Shown here: piece after piece, positions 1-10,280 of the stretch
How positions within the stretch are numbered: position 1 is the stretch's first letter
How the letters are laid out: every line of letters starts with the position of its first letter
NCBI GenBank assembly: GCA_036927565.1
Contig: JAYESD010000005.1
Coordinates: forward strand, 100,161,872 to 100,225,871
Direction: 5' to 3'
Length of the DNA: 64,000 nucleotides
Source: Tuctoria greenei
Lineage: Eukaryota > Streptophyta > Magnoliopsida > Poales > Poaceae
Program-made: the position numbers and the translations under genes
Notes under the pieces: model-generated
The model's database searches: none
What the model was told of the DNA's origin: nothing
What the model saw: only the letters and a program-made list of their open reading frames with translations

Positions 1-6
1 TGAAGC

Positions 7-960
7 GTGCCAGTTCCACGGAAAACAAAATCACACTCAACTCAGTCACTGCAAATGATACCTCCTACATGGCCATTCGCTGTGTGGGGCATGGACATTT
101 TGGGACCTTTCCTGTATGTCGCCATCAACATGTTCACCAAGTGGCCGGAAGCAACTCCAGTTGTAACTATCAATAAGCAGTCAGCTATAAAGTTCTTAAA
201 GTCCATAGTCTGCAGATTTGGAGTCCAAATAGAGTCATCACTGACAATGGAACCCAATTCACAAGTGCACCATTCCAAGAGTATTGCAATGACCTTGGCA
301 TTCAAGTCAGCTATGCATGAGTAGCTCACCCGGCAAGTAATAGCCAAGTTGAGAAAGCAAAAGCAGAAATATTGAAAGGAATCAAGACGCGCACATATGA
401 GCGCCTGATGAAACACAGAGCCAACTGGATTGAAGAGCTTCCGTCTGCACTGTGGGCAAGCAGGAACACCTAACCGGTCTACTGGAGAAACACTCTTCTT
501 CCTAGTGTATGGAGATGAACCAGTTCTTCCTCCGGAGATCACCATGGGGTCAGTCCGGGTCCGGACCTATGACGAAGCCATGCAGGACCAGCTCCAGCGT
601 GAAGACCTTGACCTCGTTGACGAGGGAATGTGCCAAGCAGCTGTTCGGAATGCATGTTATCGTCAGGCGCTCCAGCACTATCATCAAAGGTATGTGTGCA
701 ACCGAAAGCTCGAGGAAGGTTATCTGGTACTGTGGAGAATACTAACTTGTGAAGGGACGAAACAACTTTCCCCCAGCTAGGAAGGTCCCTTTTGGGTGAT
801 CAAAGTATCCCATCTTGGATGTGTTCGCTTGGCATGTGAGGATGGGACCCCGCTTCCTAATCCTTGAACATCGAGCACCTTTGTATGTTTTACGCTTAGA
901 TTCACAGAGGTGAGTCTGTAATTACACGCAATGTAAATTATAGAGTCTATACACAGAGTC
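7..960 (+). pseudogene. Ty3/gypsy integrase remnant
   Basis: This is the integrase core and C-terminal part of a Ty3/gypsy polyprotein. Visible motifs are MDILGPF, then FTKWPEATP, and later ETLFFLVYGDEPVLPPEIT. The catalytic D-N-G block falls at about 243-251, but in a different frame from the first motif, so there is a frameshift near 225-240. A TAG at about 322 and a TAA near 472 interrupt the region further. The reading fades near 880-960 with tail sequence resembling the usual end of this integrase. It is a dead copy. The reverse transcriptase that should precede it lies outside the window. Confidence 0.75.
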
Positions 961-1659
961 GGGTTGGTCCTCCGAGAGAACATCCGTACCCCTCCGCGAT
1001 GGTCTGGGAAGTTAAAGAAACACTTGACACGGTCACAACACTAAAAGCGTAGCTACCTGCCCTAGGTTAGTACAAGATATATAGCACACTTAGCCTAGTT
1101 CTGTGCCTTAAGTGTGTCATTGTCTCCCCTGTAATCCAGACCTATAAAGAAAGACATTGTTGTGTGAAATCAAACTCCACGAGCATTAATTTTGTATAGG
1201 CTCAATTTCTTTTATTACCCATTTCCTCACTGTCTGTAACGAAGTTGTGCAATTCTTTTTGACCTTTAGTCCGAGTTACTCATATGTTGTACAAGTTATA
1301 TTGTGGGTTTTTTCTGATCTTAGCATAGCTAGACGGTCTACTCGCCTGAACGCCAAGCCAACACAAGTCCGGATTGTGCTATTGACTTCACCTGGTCCAA
1401 CACCATATGTACGCCACTCTACCTACATTCCAGCATTCCTCAATAGGGCGGGTCCTAAAGGCTTTCGGATCTGAAAAAATTACATCAATGTACTTGTTAT
1501 CATATCGTGTTTCGTCGGATCTAAAATTCAAATAAGAATAATAAGTCACAAAAGAGTTATAGACGAGAGGACAAATTTTACTGTTATTCTTGTCTCTGAT
1601 GTGCAGGAAAAACGAAAACTCATGACGATGGTGGACAATGTCGGAGCTACTATGCTTCG
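961..1659. other. Non-coding spacer of the Tat element
   Basis: No gene is recognised here. The segment follows the end of pol in the Tat element. It contains a TATAAAGAAAGA stretch near 1143 and AT-rich sequence. Short ORFs on both strands show no familiar motif. Confidence 0.4.
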
Positions 1660-1975
1660 ACATCCCCCAGGGGGACCTGCCGTCGACGTTTCATACGTTG
1701 AAAATGAGCGTCGTCGAAGCTAGCAAGCTCCAACAACTCCCATGAGGGCCCGCCGTCGACGTGAAGCTTAATGGCAATTCAAGTGAAGATGGTGAAACCA
1801 CCCGAGGGGATTCGCCGTCGACGTATTCTACGATTGATGGTGGATATCATCGAAGACTGGAAGCTCCGACAACCACTAGGGTCCCGCTGTGGACGTTTTA
1901 TGCGTTGACAGTGGGTGCTGTCAGATCTACCAGGCTCTGACACCTCTGAGAGGGCCCGCCGTCGATTTCACAAAG
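1660..1975 (+). repeat. Degenerate ~72-bp tandem repeat, core GCCGTCGACG
   Basis: Five copies of a unit carry a core close to GAGGGCCCGCCGTCGACG. The core GCCGTCGACG or its variants start at 1679, 1752, 1814, 1886 and 1958, giving spacings of 73, 62, 72 and 72 bases. Between cores the units share words such as AAGCTCCAACAAC and CGTTGA. Tandem repeats in the untranslated region between pol and the 3' LTR are common in Tat-lineage elements. Function unknown. Confidence 0.7.
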
Positions 1976-2796
1976 TGTTGAAGTCATGAAAACATTGTCA
2001 AACCTTTTGGTATATGTTCGCAATTAAATTGTGTACATCTACCAAGGGGCCAACAAGATAAAGGGCAATGCATTGAAGACAAGACAAACATAAAATGGAA
2101 TTCATTCATGCAAAGAGTGGATTTCATTCATCCTAGGCACTGGATTACAAAATGAGGATTACAACGAAAGGCAAAAGGAAAAGGTCCTAGCTACTGGAGG
2201 CCCTAAGTCCTGCTAAAAAACGAGACAACCTTCCCAGCGGCTTCATGGACGCTAGACCTGGCGGCATCCTCCTCTTCTACAATGGGTCCTTTGAAGACTG
2301 GATCTAGAGAAAGTTGGGGGTCTCAGCTCTTGCAACATGCCAGAACATATTCGGCGATGTTCTTGGCCAGAGATTTCCCCTCCGTCTCCAGCTGGTCTGT
2401 GATGACATCACCCATCGCGTCGAGATCACACATCCAGATCCATGGCAGCCGGCGCCGGAGCTATCGTGACCTTAGCCACCACTCGGGGAGGCGCAGAGGT
2501 CGAAGCTGGAACTTCCGCCCGCATAGCCTTAGTTGCTGTGGTGGATGCCGGAGCTTCCGTGCCCTTCCTTGTTGCCCTGAAAACAAAGAATCAAAAGATT
2601 CAATACATGACAAAAAAAAATAGCAACTCAGGGTGTGGACATAATGTTTACCTTGGGAGGTTTCCGCTCCAACTAGCGCAAAACTTCTTCATCGGGCGGT
2701 CGGAGCCAGAGCCCACAGGTGTTGGTGTGGCCGGAGCTCTGGATTGCTGCCCGGAACTTTTCGCTGTCTTCAGCGTCGCCTCAGCCAGGACCTCCC
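1976..2796. other. Spacer between tandem repeat and antisense ORF
   Basis: No recognised gene. The part from about 2280 to 2780 is GC-richer and may be the C-terminal coding region or 3' end of the antisense gene, because alanine- and proline-rich reading continues on the minus strand in broken frames. I see no firm motif. Confidence 0.35.
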
Positions 2797-4106
2797 TCAG
2801 ATGGCAAGGACTCCGGACCTAGAGCCCACATCCGGCGTTGGGATCGGAGTTGATCTGCTGGAGCTAGCACCCCTTGAGGATGCCTGCACCGGAGGAGGCA
2901 TGGCCGCCAAAGATCTCCATTCCCGGGGAGATGGAGCTGTTGTAGATGGAGCTGGCCTGACATGGCTCCCGTCAGCGTGCTTCAACTTCCCTTTCCGACT
3001 GGAAGATTCGGTCAGCTCCTTGCCTCTGCCCTTGCCCTTGCCCTTGCCAACTTCATCCACCTTCTGGCTTGGGGCAAGGATAGCCACTCTCTCTAAAGCT
3101 CCGGGGATCGCAACCCCGGAGATATGGCGCCTCTCGACCAGGCCCAAGTCATTCAAGGCTGGCATTCTCCTCCGGATCTCCCTGTTAACCTTCAAAACCA
3201 TGTTCAAATCCAGGAAAGCATCCGGCAGAGTCAGGGCGTCGCCTGAGATACCTCCATTTTGAAATTTCTTGAAATGGATCTTCAAAGCTTCATCATCCAA
3301 ATTGGTGTTGAAACCGACTTCAATTCGGTTATGATCCATCTCACTATTGAACGCCCATGCGGGCCACTCCCTAGTCTTCAGCGGAGCCCACCTGTTCAAC
3401 AAGAAACTGCCAAAGACCATTTGGGGGGTCACTCGTCCCTCTATGCATTCTTCTATCCTTTCCAAGATGGGCTTGTACGCATCTGACAACTCTGAAACTA
3501 CGTTGTAGGCGTCGGTGTCGACATTGGGAAGGCCCTTCTGCAGTCCAGCCTCTCGTGCTCCTCCATAGTGATGATCACCCAATATTTCTTCAAATCATTC
3601 CACTTGCGAAAGGGGAAGGTCTTCAGGTACTTGAAGGGGCAATTTTTCCGCTTCACATAGTAGTAGAAGCCGATGAGCTCCATCCCCTTGCCGGTGGTGT
3701 GGACCGTCAAGAAGGTCCGAAACAACATGATGCAGGGAGGCACACCCACCCACATCTCGCAGATGTGGACGAAAGTCGCCACTAACAAGAGGGAGTGGGG
3801 GCCGAGATGATAACACTGGAGGCCGTAGAAATCCAGCAACATCAAGAGGAAGCTTGAGAAAGGCGGGATCAGACCCACCATGGTGTACGCCGAGAAGTAC
3901 ACCATATATCTCGTGCGCCCCTTGAATGGGAGCTTGCCGAAGCGGGGGTCGCAGTTGGAGGAATCGTTGGACCACCCCATGTAGGTCCGAACACTCCCTA
4001 TCTCCTTGTTGGTCTCGACCTTGCTGCGGGGAAGACCCAACTCCATCATGGCAAAGTGGAGCGAAAGTTGGAAGGCTATGCGAGGGATGAGAGGCTCCGA
4101 GCGCAA
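2797..4106 (-). pseudogene. Antisense accessory ORF of the Tat element (plant gypsy-type 'transposase_28'-like)
   Basis: The minus strand reads through two frames, about 4106-3555 and then 3582-2797, joined by a frameshift near 3555-3580. The first part carries a hydrophobic, aromatic-rich domain with motifs such as LLDFYGLQCYHLGPHS and VATFVHICEMWVG. These resemble the protein family annotated in plant genomes as putative gypsy-type transposon (Transposase_28). The second part is charged, with a KGKGKGRGK run and a Ser/Pro-rich tail. The gene lies antisense to pol between integrase and 3' LTR, as in Grande and RIRE2. Its role is unknown. The frameshift suggests it is inactive here. Confidence 0.6.
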
Positions 4107-4583
4107 GTTTGATCAAAAGCATAAAGAGTCCTCAAATCGTGCTGGCTTTCCTTCTTAAGTAAGCCTCCGCAACGCTTGGATGGAAACCACAATGGGACCA
4201 AGATTGTTATTTAAAAAATCTACCCTACCAATGATGAATGGGCTCAGGTCCACTTTGGCGGAAAAGCCAAAGTCATTACCCCGGGTGAACTGTTATCATG
4301 ATGGGATGTTGGAAGCCCGAGGGCGGCGACCTGACAAAGCGCACGGAACCGATACAATTTTTGCATTGGGAACCAACGACCTTCGATTGCTTGTGATTCG
4401 CACGGGAAGATCTCACCTGCCGCATTCAAAAGAAGCCACACGGCGATGGTTTAACAGCTGACCATCACCCCAATGGCACATCAAAAAACCTTTGAAGCCA
4501 TAGAACGGGAATCAAAGATGGCCCCACCTCTGGTAGAATAACTTAACCCAAAGGGTTTCTCTGAGAGGTGGGCCTAGGGCAAC
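4107..4583. other. Spacer before the Tat 3' LTR
   Basis: No gene recognised. The segment just before the LTR (AGAGGTGGGCCTAGGGCAAC) is purine-rich only in part, so the polypurine tract is weak or mutated. Confidence 0.35.
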
Positions 4584-5415
4584 TGTCGGTACCCTGCGTA
4601 CCTGGTTCCCGATGATACTGCAAGAAACGCTAAGGAGTTCTACTAGTCCATGTTGAAGACCTCCAAAGGCCGCATGTGTTACACAGTACTAGACCCGCCT
4701 CCCTCGTTTGGGTAGCTCCGTAATTGCCACGTGTAACACAAGGCCAGACCTAACTCCCTTCATAGGGAAGATCAAGTCTTGCCATGTGTCCAGTGACCCT
4801 GGACCTAACCCCCAGTAGAGGGAAGCTCTAGTACTGCCATGTGTCTAGTGGCTCTAGACCTACCTCCCCACGATGGGAAGCTCCAGAGCCACCACATGTG
4901 GAGCTTCCGGACCAAGGACCTCAACGAAAGACTAACAGATCTCCAACGGCTCGAACTTTCGAGGGACTTTTAAAGCGACGGTATCAAGACTTGATTTTGT
5001 GTCATCAGTGCTATATTAATGACACATGATCAGTGGGTTCTTAATAGGGGTAACACCATCATTAAGGGGTGTTATCACACTGCTAATCACACTTAATACT
5101 TGTAGATTGTGTATTGGGATATTAACTACGCCAGGGCCACATGTCAGGCCAGGCAAGTGTTGTAACGGCCAGTCCTTAGACTATAAAAGGGTTGTGCCGC
5201 ATGGTACATGGACAAGCAAACTCACACGCTCACAAGCACCACTCAAATTCATACATACAACACACAACCCGTGGAGTAGGGTGTTACGCTTAGGCGGCCC
5301 AAACCATACAAACTCTCTCTTGTCATCATCTTGTTCGTAATCTCAAACGCGCCTCAACCAATCAAGAACCTCCGCGGGCTACGATCTAGTAGTACCGGGG
5401 GAAGTGTCGATCGCA
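4584..5415 (+). mobile_element. Tat element 3' LTR
   Basis: The LTR begins TGTCGGTACCCTGC at 4584. It contains short internally repeated blocks (GGGAAGCTC near 4822 and 4876, CATGTGTC near 4784 and 4839) in its U3 part and a good TATA box (CTATAAAAGG). The 3' border is uncertain. Sequence such as AGTAGTACCGGGGGAAGTG near 5390-5410 still looks like LTR, and copia coding begins by 5425. The second LTR is outside the window, so the length (~830 bp) cannot be confirmed. Confidence 0.6.
5182..5188 (+). promoter_or_regulatory. TATA box of the Tat LTR
   Basis: TATAAAA sits about 600 bases into the LTR, in CTATAAAAGGG. This is the expected place for the core promoter that would start the genomic RNA. 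It splits the LTR into a U3 of ~600 bases and a short R/U5 of ~200. Confidence 0.55.
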
Positions 5416-5419
5416 CACT

Positions 5420-5999
5420 TCGATGGCCATGCTTAAGAACAAAAGGAGTTTTATCAACGTTGCCCATGGTAAACCCCTTTTCAAGTAAGAATGATTTTAA
5501 CCTATCATACCAAGCTGTAGGGGCTTGTTTGAGACCGTACAAGGCTTTGGACAGTTTGTAAACATGATTAGGAAAATCTGGATTTTGAAAACCTGGTGGT
5601 TGCTTGACATAAACCTCGTCATCTATATAGCCATTAATAAAATCATTTTTAACATCCATTTGATGTAACTTGATACCTTTAGATGCAGCAAAGGCTAACA
5701 AAATTCCTATGGCTTCTAATCTAGAAATGGGACCAAAAGTTTCATCAAAATCTAAACCTTCAATTTTGTGTGTAACCTTGAGCAACCAACCTAGCCTTCT
5801 TCCTAACCACAACCCCATCCTCATTTTGTTTATTTTTAAATGCCCATTTAGATCCAATTAAAGTGTGACCTTGAGGTGGAGGTACAAGTTTCCAAACATT
5901 ATTTCTTTCAAACTTTTCTAACTCTTCTTGCATGGTAATAATCCAAGATTCATTAGTGGGTGCATGTGATATATCTTTGGTTTCAAAATAAGCAACCAA
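5420..5999 (-). pseudogene. Copia reverse transcriptase, N-terminal half
   Basis: The reading starts near 5999 with the pre-RT motif SWIITMQEELEKFERNNVWK and continues to LDFDETFGPISRLEAI, HQMDVKNDFINGYIDDEV and [18 protein letters not shown]. These are standard plant copia RT blocks, and QMDVKNDF carries the first catalytic Asp. A frameshift lies near 5760-5860. The sequence ends at about KHG, just before the block that should hold the YVDD active site, because the neighbouring Tat LTR begins there. The enzyme cannot be functional. Confidence 0.8.
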
Positions 6000-6247
6000 A
6001 GCAGAATGAGCGTGAGAGTTTGGATCGCAAAACCTGGACCGTGTGACTCATTCGTGCAAGCTTCCAATTATTTATTGTGGAGGATGACTTTTGAGAATCC
6101 GGAGGAGAGTAGACACTTCACAAGCTTCTTCTTCTTCATGTTCATGACAAATCGATGAGCTTGTGACTTGAGGACAGTCTGGATCAGCAATGATGGTTGT
6201 CGGTGCTGGTTGAGAATCAACATCCGGTGCTGAACCAAAGTCATTAG
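6000..6247 (-). pseudogene. Copia linker between integrase and RT
   Basis: A low-complexity acidic linker (about 67 codons around 6072-6275) is read on the minus strand between the integrase C-terminal domain and RT. It is rich in Asp, Glu, Pro and Thr, with a short EHEEEEACE run. Such linkers are poorly conserved between copia elements. It connects the two enzymes in the polyprotein. Confidence 0.5.
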
Positions 6248-7540
6248 CTACTGAATTTTCGTGCAGTAGCTCCACTTCTTCCTCATCTTCAACAAAAATG
6301 CTCTCCCCTGCGGATATGGATCCGGACCTGCAATGTTTGAGCTAGTACCTGTGCTAGCTTCATCAAAAGACACCACACAAGTCTCCACAATTTTGTTAGT
6401 GTCAAGTAAAAGGACACGGTAGCCTCTAATATGAGATGGATAACCAAGAAACATGCCATCAATGGATACAGGTTCAAATTCATCAAGATTACCATGTTTC
6501 TTAACAAAGTATTTGCAACCAAAGACCTAAAAGTGTGTAACAGTAGGCCTATGTCCAAACCGAAGCTCATATGGTGTTTTACCTATCTTAGCACGCAAGA
6601 AAACACGATTTGAGACATAACAAGTGGTTGCAAATGACTCAGTCCAAAATTTTCTAGGAGTTTGATATTCATCAAGCATAGTCCTAGCCATCTCAGCTAA
6701 GGTTCTGTTCTTTCTTTGTTGAGGTACATATGGTGCAGAAAATTGATGATTTATTCCATTTTCAGCGCAAAAATGATCACAAGATTGATTTTTAAATTCA
6801 GATCCGTTATCACATCTAATTACTTTTAAAGATCCTGGGTGATCAATCGATACTCTAAGAAATAAGGTTCTAAAGTGACTAAAAGCTTAATTCTTATATG
6901 TCATAAAGTAAAACCAAGAGTATCTAGAATAATCATCAACAATCAGTTGTCATGATCATTGCGAGAGGAGTATATGAACCTGCAACCATCTTAGCATGTC
7001 AACAAGAATAGCACACAATTTCTTTGTCCCTTTTTTAGCTTAGGAAGCCCACGTATGCGATCAAGAGCACAAAAACGCGTGAGATGATCAACGCCCACGT
7101 GACCATGTCTACAATGCCAATAATATAAGTCTTTGGAATCATTAGCAACTAGACACCTATGCTTAGAAGTAGATATATAAAAATCAGCTTTAAAACTCTT
7201 CCAAACCGAGACATGTTAAAAATAAGCTCACTATTTCAATTTACAGCTTTGCAGCAATTTTTAGTGAAAATAATTTCCAAATTTTTATCTAGCAGTTATG
7301 AAATAGAAAGCAAGTTGTAATTCAAATTTTTAACAAGTGCTACATCCTTCAAAGTGTAGAGATCATTTACTCTAATTTAACCCTTAGCAACTATAGGAGT
7401 TGAAGAATTATCGGCAAAAGTAACATTCTCTACATGTGACACAAAAGAGAGGGAGGAGAACCATTCTTTGTTACCGGTCATGTGGCGTGAGCAACCTGAA
7501 TCCACAATCCAAATGTTCTCCTTCCTCAAGCATGTAACCT
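6248..7540 (-). pseudogene. Copia protease, GAG-pre-integrase and integrase
   Basis: The protease active site DSG is encoded at 7494-7502 on the minus strand, in the context VDSGCSRHMTGN. It is followed by a GAG-pre-integrase region about 7200-7000 and the integrase core. The integrase block CDNGSEF is at 6794-6814, with Asp at 6809-6811. Downstream is KIGKTPYELRFGHRP, and the C-terminal block contains FLGYPSHIRGYRVL at about 6450-6410. Several stops and frameshifts interrupt the reading, for example near 6570 and 6900. The order protease-integrase-RT is diagnostic of Ty1/copia. Confidence 0.75.
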
Positions 7541-7694
7541 ACATAGAAGAACAATACGTCGATGACTCAATACTAGGGTTAGTCAAAATGCTTTTAGGAA
7601 TCCAGTACTGAGTCACACGACGTGCAACAGGAAAAACACACGAATAGTAAGATAGAACAGCAGGTTTATGAGTCAAAGTTTTATATTTTTTGTT

Positions 7695-8120
7695 CTAAAC
7701 TACTGACCTATATGGTGTTACTTGTGTAGCACAAAAATCAGTAACTCCGAAGGCAAAAACAGAAGGTCTGGAGGTAACAACATAAGGTCCGGAGCCAAAA
7801 ACTGAAGCTTCGGAGGTAAACCTTGAATGTTTTTGACTCATAACAGCAGGTTGCATATTCCTAACTTTCGGTTTAGTATGTGCAGCAAATTTTGCATAAG
7901 AGTTATAAGATCTAGCTTGCATTCTTTCCTCTTTATGTTGTTTAGCTAGTCTATAACAAAAATCTATTACATGACCATCTCTACCATGATACGTACAACG
8001 AAATTTAACTATGTGTTCATGTCTAGATGAGCATGCAGTATGTTTATTTGAACCCGAACGTGACAACACTCCTGCAGATTTAAAAGCCACCTCTTTTGAT
8101 TTAGGAACTGTTTTAATCAA
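7695..8120 (-). pseudogene. Copia gag-pro spacer with second zinc-knuckle-like motif
   Basis: A 141-codon open stretch lies in the SIRE polyprotein between the Cys-rich spacer and protease. It contains CTYHGRDGHVIDFC, which matches a CX2C-X4-H-X4-C knuckle with the second Cys replaced by His. A basic segment follows, with repeated S-(E/R)-A/P-S-V-F sequence. The motif probably served in RNA binding. The stop at the end and frame changes beyond show that it is no longer part of a continuous polyprotein. Confidence 0.6.
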
Positions 8121-8288
8121 TCGACGTCCTAATGACTTTACAACGTGAGGTTGATGTGTTTTAAAATAAGCATGGGAATCAAAACCTAAACCAGTTTTAT
8201 CATTGCAGGGTTTAGAAGAATTTAACAGTAAGTTTAGATTCTTGTTGCCATTGTAGACCCGCTCTAGTATCTTATTTTTATTATCAAG

Positions 8289-9002
8289 TTATTTAGATAA
8301 AACTAGGCAGTTTGGACATGATGTTTTTCCTTTTAGTTTGCAATTGGAACAATATTTAACTTCATGAAAACGTAAAGCATTGTTCAGAATGGAAATTTCA
8401 TTCCTTGCATATTTTAGTTTCTTGTCAAGATTGTCACATGTAGAACAATGCAGATCATCTGTAGAACAAGAGGCATCTTTTAAGTTGTTAACATTAAAAC
8501 CAGAAAACTTTTTGTTCTTTTCAATTTCTTCATCAAGTCTATCTGGAGTGGAGGGGTGTGCACTTCTTAATGTGGACAATTGTTCATAGAATAAGTCACA
8601 AAAGGGACATGCATCATCACTAGGAATCAATGTTTTTAAATGATTGATTTCAAATTCTAGTAATTCAATTTTAGCAGCATTATCCCTATGCTTTTTGTTC
8701 TTTTTCTTGACAATAATAGTTGCATGAGAAATTGCATCACACATTTCATTACAGGTAGAACATACATCATCGTCGTCACTGTTGTGTTCTGCATCCTCCT
8801 GAGTTGATCTTGATCTTGTTATGCCCGCCATGAAGCATAAGTTGGCCAGATCGTCTTCATCTTCATCACTTGCAATGTCTACATCACTTGAACTGAGCTC
8901 TTGAAGTGCGGTAATGAAGCTGTTTATCATCTTGCATCCTATGGAACACTTATTTTTCTTGTTGGAGTTTCCAGAGGTGGCCTTGACCTTGTTCTGCTTC
9001 AT
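8289..9002 (-). pseudogene. Copia gag C-terminal acidic, Cys-rich spacer
   Basis: This is a 237-codon open frame on the minus strand, directly downstream of the gag zinc knuckle. It begins with a basic patch (KQNKVKATSGNSNKKNKC) and then an acidic run (SSSDVDIASDEDEDD). Later it has repeated Cys pairs (CSTCNEMC, CPFCDLF, CSTCDNLDKK, CSNCKLKGKTSCPNC) and coiled-coil-like segments. Extended regions of this type follow gag in SIRE/Maximus elements. The function is not known. It is the longest undamaged piece of this element. Confidence 0.6.
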
Positions 9003-9032
9003 TTCAAGGGTAGTAGGACCTGAAAGATTAGT

Positions 9033-9074
9033 GCATTCTGTACGAAAGTGTCCTGTCTTACAACATTAAAAGCA
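9033..9074 (-). pseudogene. Gag zinc knuckle with in-frame stop
   Basis: The minus strand encodes C-F-stop-C-C-K-T-G-H-F-R-T-E-C. This is the CX2C-X4-H-X4-C nucleocapsid motif, with a TAA replacing the residue before the second Cys. It links gag to the spacer at 9002 and documents that this copy is dead. Confidence 0.7.
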
Positions 9075-9230
9075 TCGTTGAGGTCCGGAGCTTCCTCTCC
9101 TTCTAGTTCTCACATTTTGCAATGCTTTTGAGAACCGAGTAGAGATGAGTGCTAGCTCCACTTATGGAAATTCTTGAAGAAGTTCTAGGGTTAGTGAAGA
9201 CAGCAAAGGAAGAGTATTGCAAAATGATGG

Positions 9231-9889
9231 TTAGCTAGAGCTAGGCATATCGCATTGTGAAACGAAAGCAATAGAGTTATTTGGAATCTTTCGTGATAAA
9301 ATGTCAATTTCACGAGTTTTCAATTTGGAATATAGCACATCTAATGTAAGTGTACTCATGACAGTAGATTCATGAATAGATGTGACTTTCATCTCCCAAA
9401 TTGACATATCTAATGCACTTAGTAATTGCTTGGCATTTTCAGCATCTGAAAAATTAACATTGACGCTACGCAAGCTGCTGAGAATTTTATTAAAGCGAGC
9501 AAAGAGGTCATCAATGGACTCACCGGGTTGCATCTCGAAGCACATGTATTCCTTTTTGAACATATCCTTCTTTACCTCCTTGATCGTGTTGAATCCTTCG
9601 TGGTCGTCACAAAGTGCTCTCCACACATCGTATGCCTATCGGAGGTGTGCAACACAGTCGAAGTCGCTCTGAGTTAGTCCTTGGATTATCAAGTTGCGGG
9701 CTTTGTTTGTTGTCGACATATCTTAAGTTTGTAGCCTTGACTTGACCGTTTGGTGGCACATCGTAAGGCTTGTACACCTTTTCCCATATTATGAAGCCTT
9801 GTGCCTGGATAAAAAGCTTCCATGCGTGCCTTCCAAACCTGAAAATCAATGCCAACAAACACACAAGGTTTTGCCGAGTATTTATCCAT
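9231..9889 (-). pseudogene. Copia-type gag (UBN2-like capsid)
   Basis: The protein starts at 9889 with MDKYSAKPCVFVGIDFQVWK. It continues, after a frame change near 9810, with the motif IIWEKVYKPYDVPPNGQVKA. A second part at 9626-9231 carries EVKKDMFKKEYMCFEMQPGE and FARFNKILSSLRSVNVNF. This is the plant copia gag family (UBN2/DUF4219 type). The ATG lies just downstream of the primer site at 9938-9949. Two frameshifts separate the parts. Confidence 0.75.
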
Positions 9890-9937
9890 GAGGATTAGTC
9901 AAAAACACGTGCAAATGACGAAGATAAGAGCAATATG

Positions 9938-9949
9938 GCTCTGATACCA
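9938..9949 (-). promoter_or_regulatory. Primer binding site (initiator Met-tRNA type)
   Basis: The minus strand reads TGGTATCAGAGC, the usual plant retrotransposon site complementary to the 3' end of initiator methionine tRNA. It is two bases from the LTR border at 9952, which fixes the element's direction. Confidence 0.85.
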
Positions 9950-9951
9950 AT

Positions 9952-10280
9952 TGTAGGATCAAAGAGCACACGTAAATGTACCAGAGGGGTGGTGAATGGT
10001 AGATTAAAACTTTTCAGCGGAAGCAACGAAAAACACCTCGGCAAAAAAACGATATGTTAAAGAAATCATGTGTGCGACTAATATAAAGGTGATAAATTGT
10101 AACTAAACAATTATAGATTGTGAAGAATAAGGTCACGAAGACGTTACGACAAGAATCACGAAAATCCATCGACAAAAATTCAAGTTACGATCGAAGGATC
10201 AAACAAAGATCAATCTGTTTTACCCAAAAAAAAAACAGTTCTGGAATACTGCAAAGAAACTCGTGTAGATCCAAAACAAC
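9952..10280 (-). mobile_element. SIRE(-) 5' LTR, U5-side part
   Basis: The LTR ends with CA at 9952 (minus strand), two bases from the primer site. This piece runs to 10280, where sequence homologous to the start of a Tekay LTR begins. The remaining part of the LTR appears to resume at 42605, on the far side of elements A and Cassandra. Confidence 0.65.

Larger units (their letters stand above)
1..5415 (+). mobile_element. Ty3/gypsy Tat-lineage element, 3' portion
   Basis: The left end of the window is the 3' part of a Ty3/gypsy element whose 5' part lies outside. In order on the + strand there are integrase remains, a long non-coding stretch with a degenerate tandem repeat, an ORF on the opposite strand and a TGTCGG-type LTR. 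An antisense ORF between pol and the 3' LTR is a known trait of Tat-lineage elements such as Grande and RIRE2, which is why I choose Tat. The right border is where homology switches to a minus-strand copia RT, between about 5405 and 5425. No target duplication can be checked because only one end is present. Confidence 0.7.
5415..10280 (-). mobile_element. SIRE/Maximus-lineage Ty1/copia element, minus strand, left part
   Basis: Read on the minus strand from 9952 downward there is a primer site, a UBN2-type gag, a zinc knuckle, a long Cys-rich acidic spacer, a second zinc-knuckle-like motif, protease, GAG-pre-integrase, integrase and the first half of RT. RT stops at about 5420, where Tat LTR sequence starts, so the RT palm, RNase H and 3' LTR of this copy are missing. 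The 5' LTR starts at 9952, is cut at 10280 by Tekay element A, and appears to continue at 42605. Confidence 0.75.
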
